Below, piece after piece: positions 4,853 through 5,183 of a stretch of 5,183 nucleotides of DNA. Position numbers and translations under genes: made by a program. Source of the DNA: Modestobacter sp. (GTDB lineage: Bacteria; Actinomycetota; Actinomycetes; Mycobacteriales; Geodermatophilaceae); NCBI GenBank assembly GCA_025965635.1, contig JAOPWO010000483.1:1-5183 (forward strand), in the 5' to 3' direction. Numbering within the stretch: the stretch's first letter is position 1; each line of letters opens with the position of its first letter. The notes beneath the pieces were generated by a model. It did not search any database. It saw only the letters and a list, made by a program, of their open reading frames with translations, and had not been told where the DNA came from.

Positions 4853-5183
4853 GTGCCCGAGCTGCCCGAGGTGGAGGTGGTCCGGCGCGGGCTGGCGCGC
4901 TGGGTGGCCGGCCGGACGATCGCCGAGGTCCAGGTGCACCACCCCCGGGCGGTGCGGCGCCACCTGGAGGGCGCCGAGCACTTCGTCGCCGCGCTCACCG
5001 GCCGCACGCTGACCGCCGCGCACCGGCGGGGGAAGTACCTGTGGCTGCCGGTGGCCGAGGCCGACGGCGCCCCCGCCGGCCGGGCCCTCGTCGCGCACCT
5101 GGGCATGAGCGGGCAGCTGCTGGTCGAGAAGCCCGACGAGCCCGACGAGGTGCACCTGCGGGCTCGTTTCCGGTTCGCCGACG
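4853..5183 (+). CDS. mutM: Formamidopyrimidine-DNA glycosylase, N-terminal part (3' end outside window)
   Basis: MutM/Fpg excises 8-oxoguanine and formamidopyrimidines from oxidised DNA and cuts the resulting abasic site. The gene starts with GTG 4 nt after the rnc stop and is cut by the window edge after 110 codons of the usual 280-290. The start MPELPEVEVVRRGL is diagnostic: after Met removal, Pro is the Schiff-base nucleophile and the following Glu is catalytic. RRGKYLWL (58-65) supplies the conserved Lys61, equivalent to E. coli Lys57. HLGMSGQL (82-89) contains the Met that fills the space left by the flipped base. A short acidic EKPDEPDEVH segment (92-101) follows. The helix-two-turn-helix and C-terminal zinc finger lie outside the window. 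The intact PELPE start and Lys make Fpg more likely than an endonuclease VIII (Nei) paralogue. The place after rnc matches mycobacteria. Confidence 0.96.
   Translation, partial: MPELPEVEVVRRGLARWVAGRTIAEVQVHHPRAVRRHLEGAEHFVAALTGRTLTAAHRRGKYLWLPVAEADGAPAGRALVAHLGMSGQLLVEKPDEPDEVHLRARFRFAD

Noticed and set aside
3739..5106. 455-codon open frame on the minus strand
   Set aside because: It runs antisense over the DUF177 3' end, rpmF, rnc and mutM, all firmly identified on the plus strand. Long antisense frames are expected in very GC-rich coding DNA, and its translation shows no recognisable domain.

Overview
The window is very GC-rich chromosomal DNA from a high-GC actinomycete. The gene order and the protein sequences resemble Mycobacterium and Streptomyces, and I would guess a Geodermatophilaceae-like bacterium. 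The genus is not determinable by eye. All genes lie on the + strand. No transposase, integrase, CRISPR array, tRNA, rRNA or compositional break was seen, so this reads as core housekeeping sequence rather than an island.

Layout: (1) 1-1197 is the C-terminal helicase half of recG, cut by the left edge. (2) 1198-1333 is a gap that can be filled exactly by a 53-codon ORF joined by ATGA overlaps to recG on one side and to a possible rsmD start on the other. (3) 1334-3074 is a tight run of rsmD, coaD and a SepIVA/DivIVA-type coiled-coil gene, joined by 4-nt stop/start overlaps. (4) 3075-3200 is a 126-bp intergenic stretch with a small hairpin, a TAGGCT -10-like element and a short palindrome, probably the boundary between two transcription units. 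(5) 3201-5183 holds a DUF177 (YceD) gene, rpmF (ribosomal protein L32, GTG start), rnc (RNase III) and the 5' part of mutM/fpg (GTG start), cut by the right edge.

The genes cover genome maintenance (RecG fork remodelling, MutM 8-oxoguanine repair), ribosome synthesis (RsmD 16S rRNA methylation, the DUF177 protein, L32, RNase III), coenzyme A synthesis (CoaD) and cell division (SepIVA-like). Mycobacteria keep many of these genes as neighbours (coaD-rsmD; sepIVA-DUF177-rnc-mutM).

I found no clearly new system. The points most worth a second look are the possible translationally coupled small ORF between recG and rsmD, an unbroken run of eleven 11-residue repeats in the SepIVA-like protein, and two RNA hairpins just upstream of rpmF and rnc.
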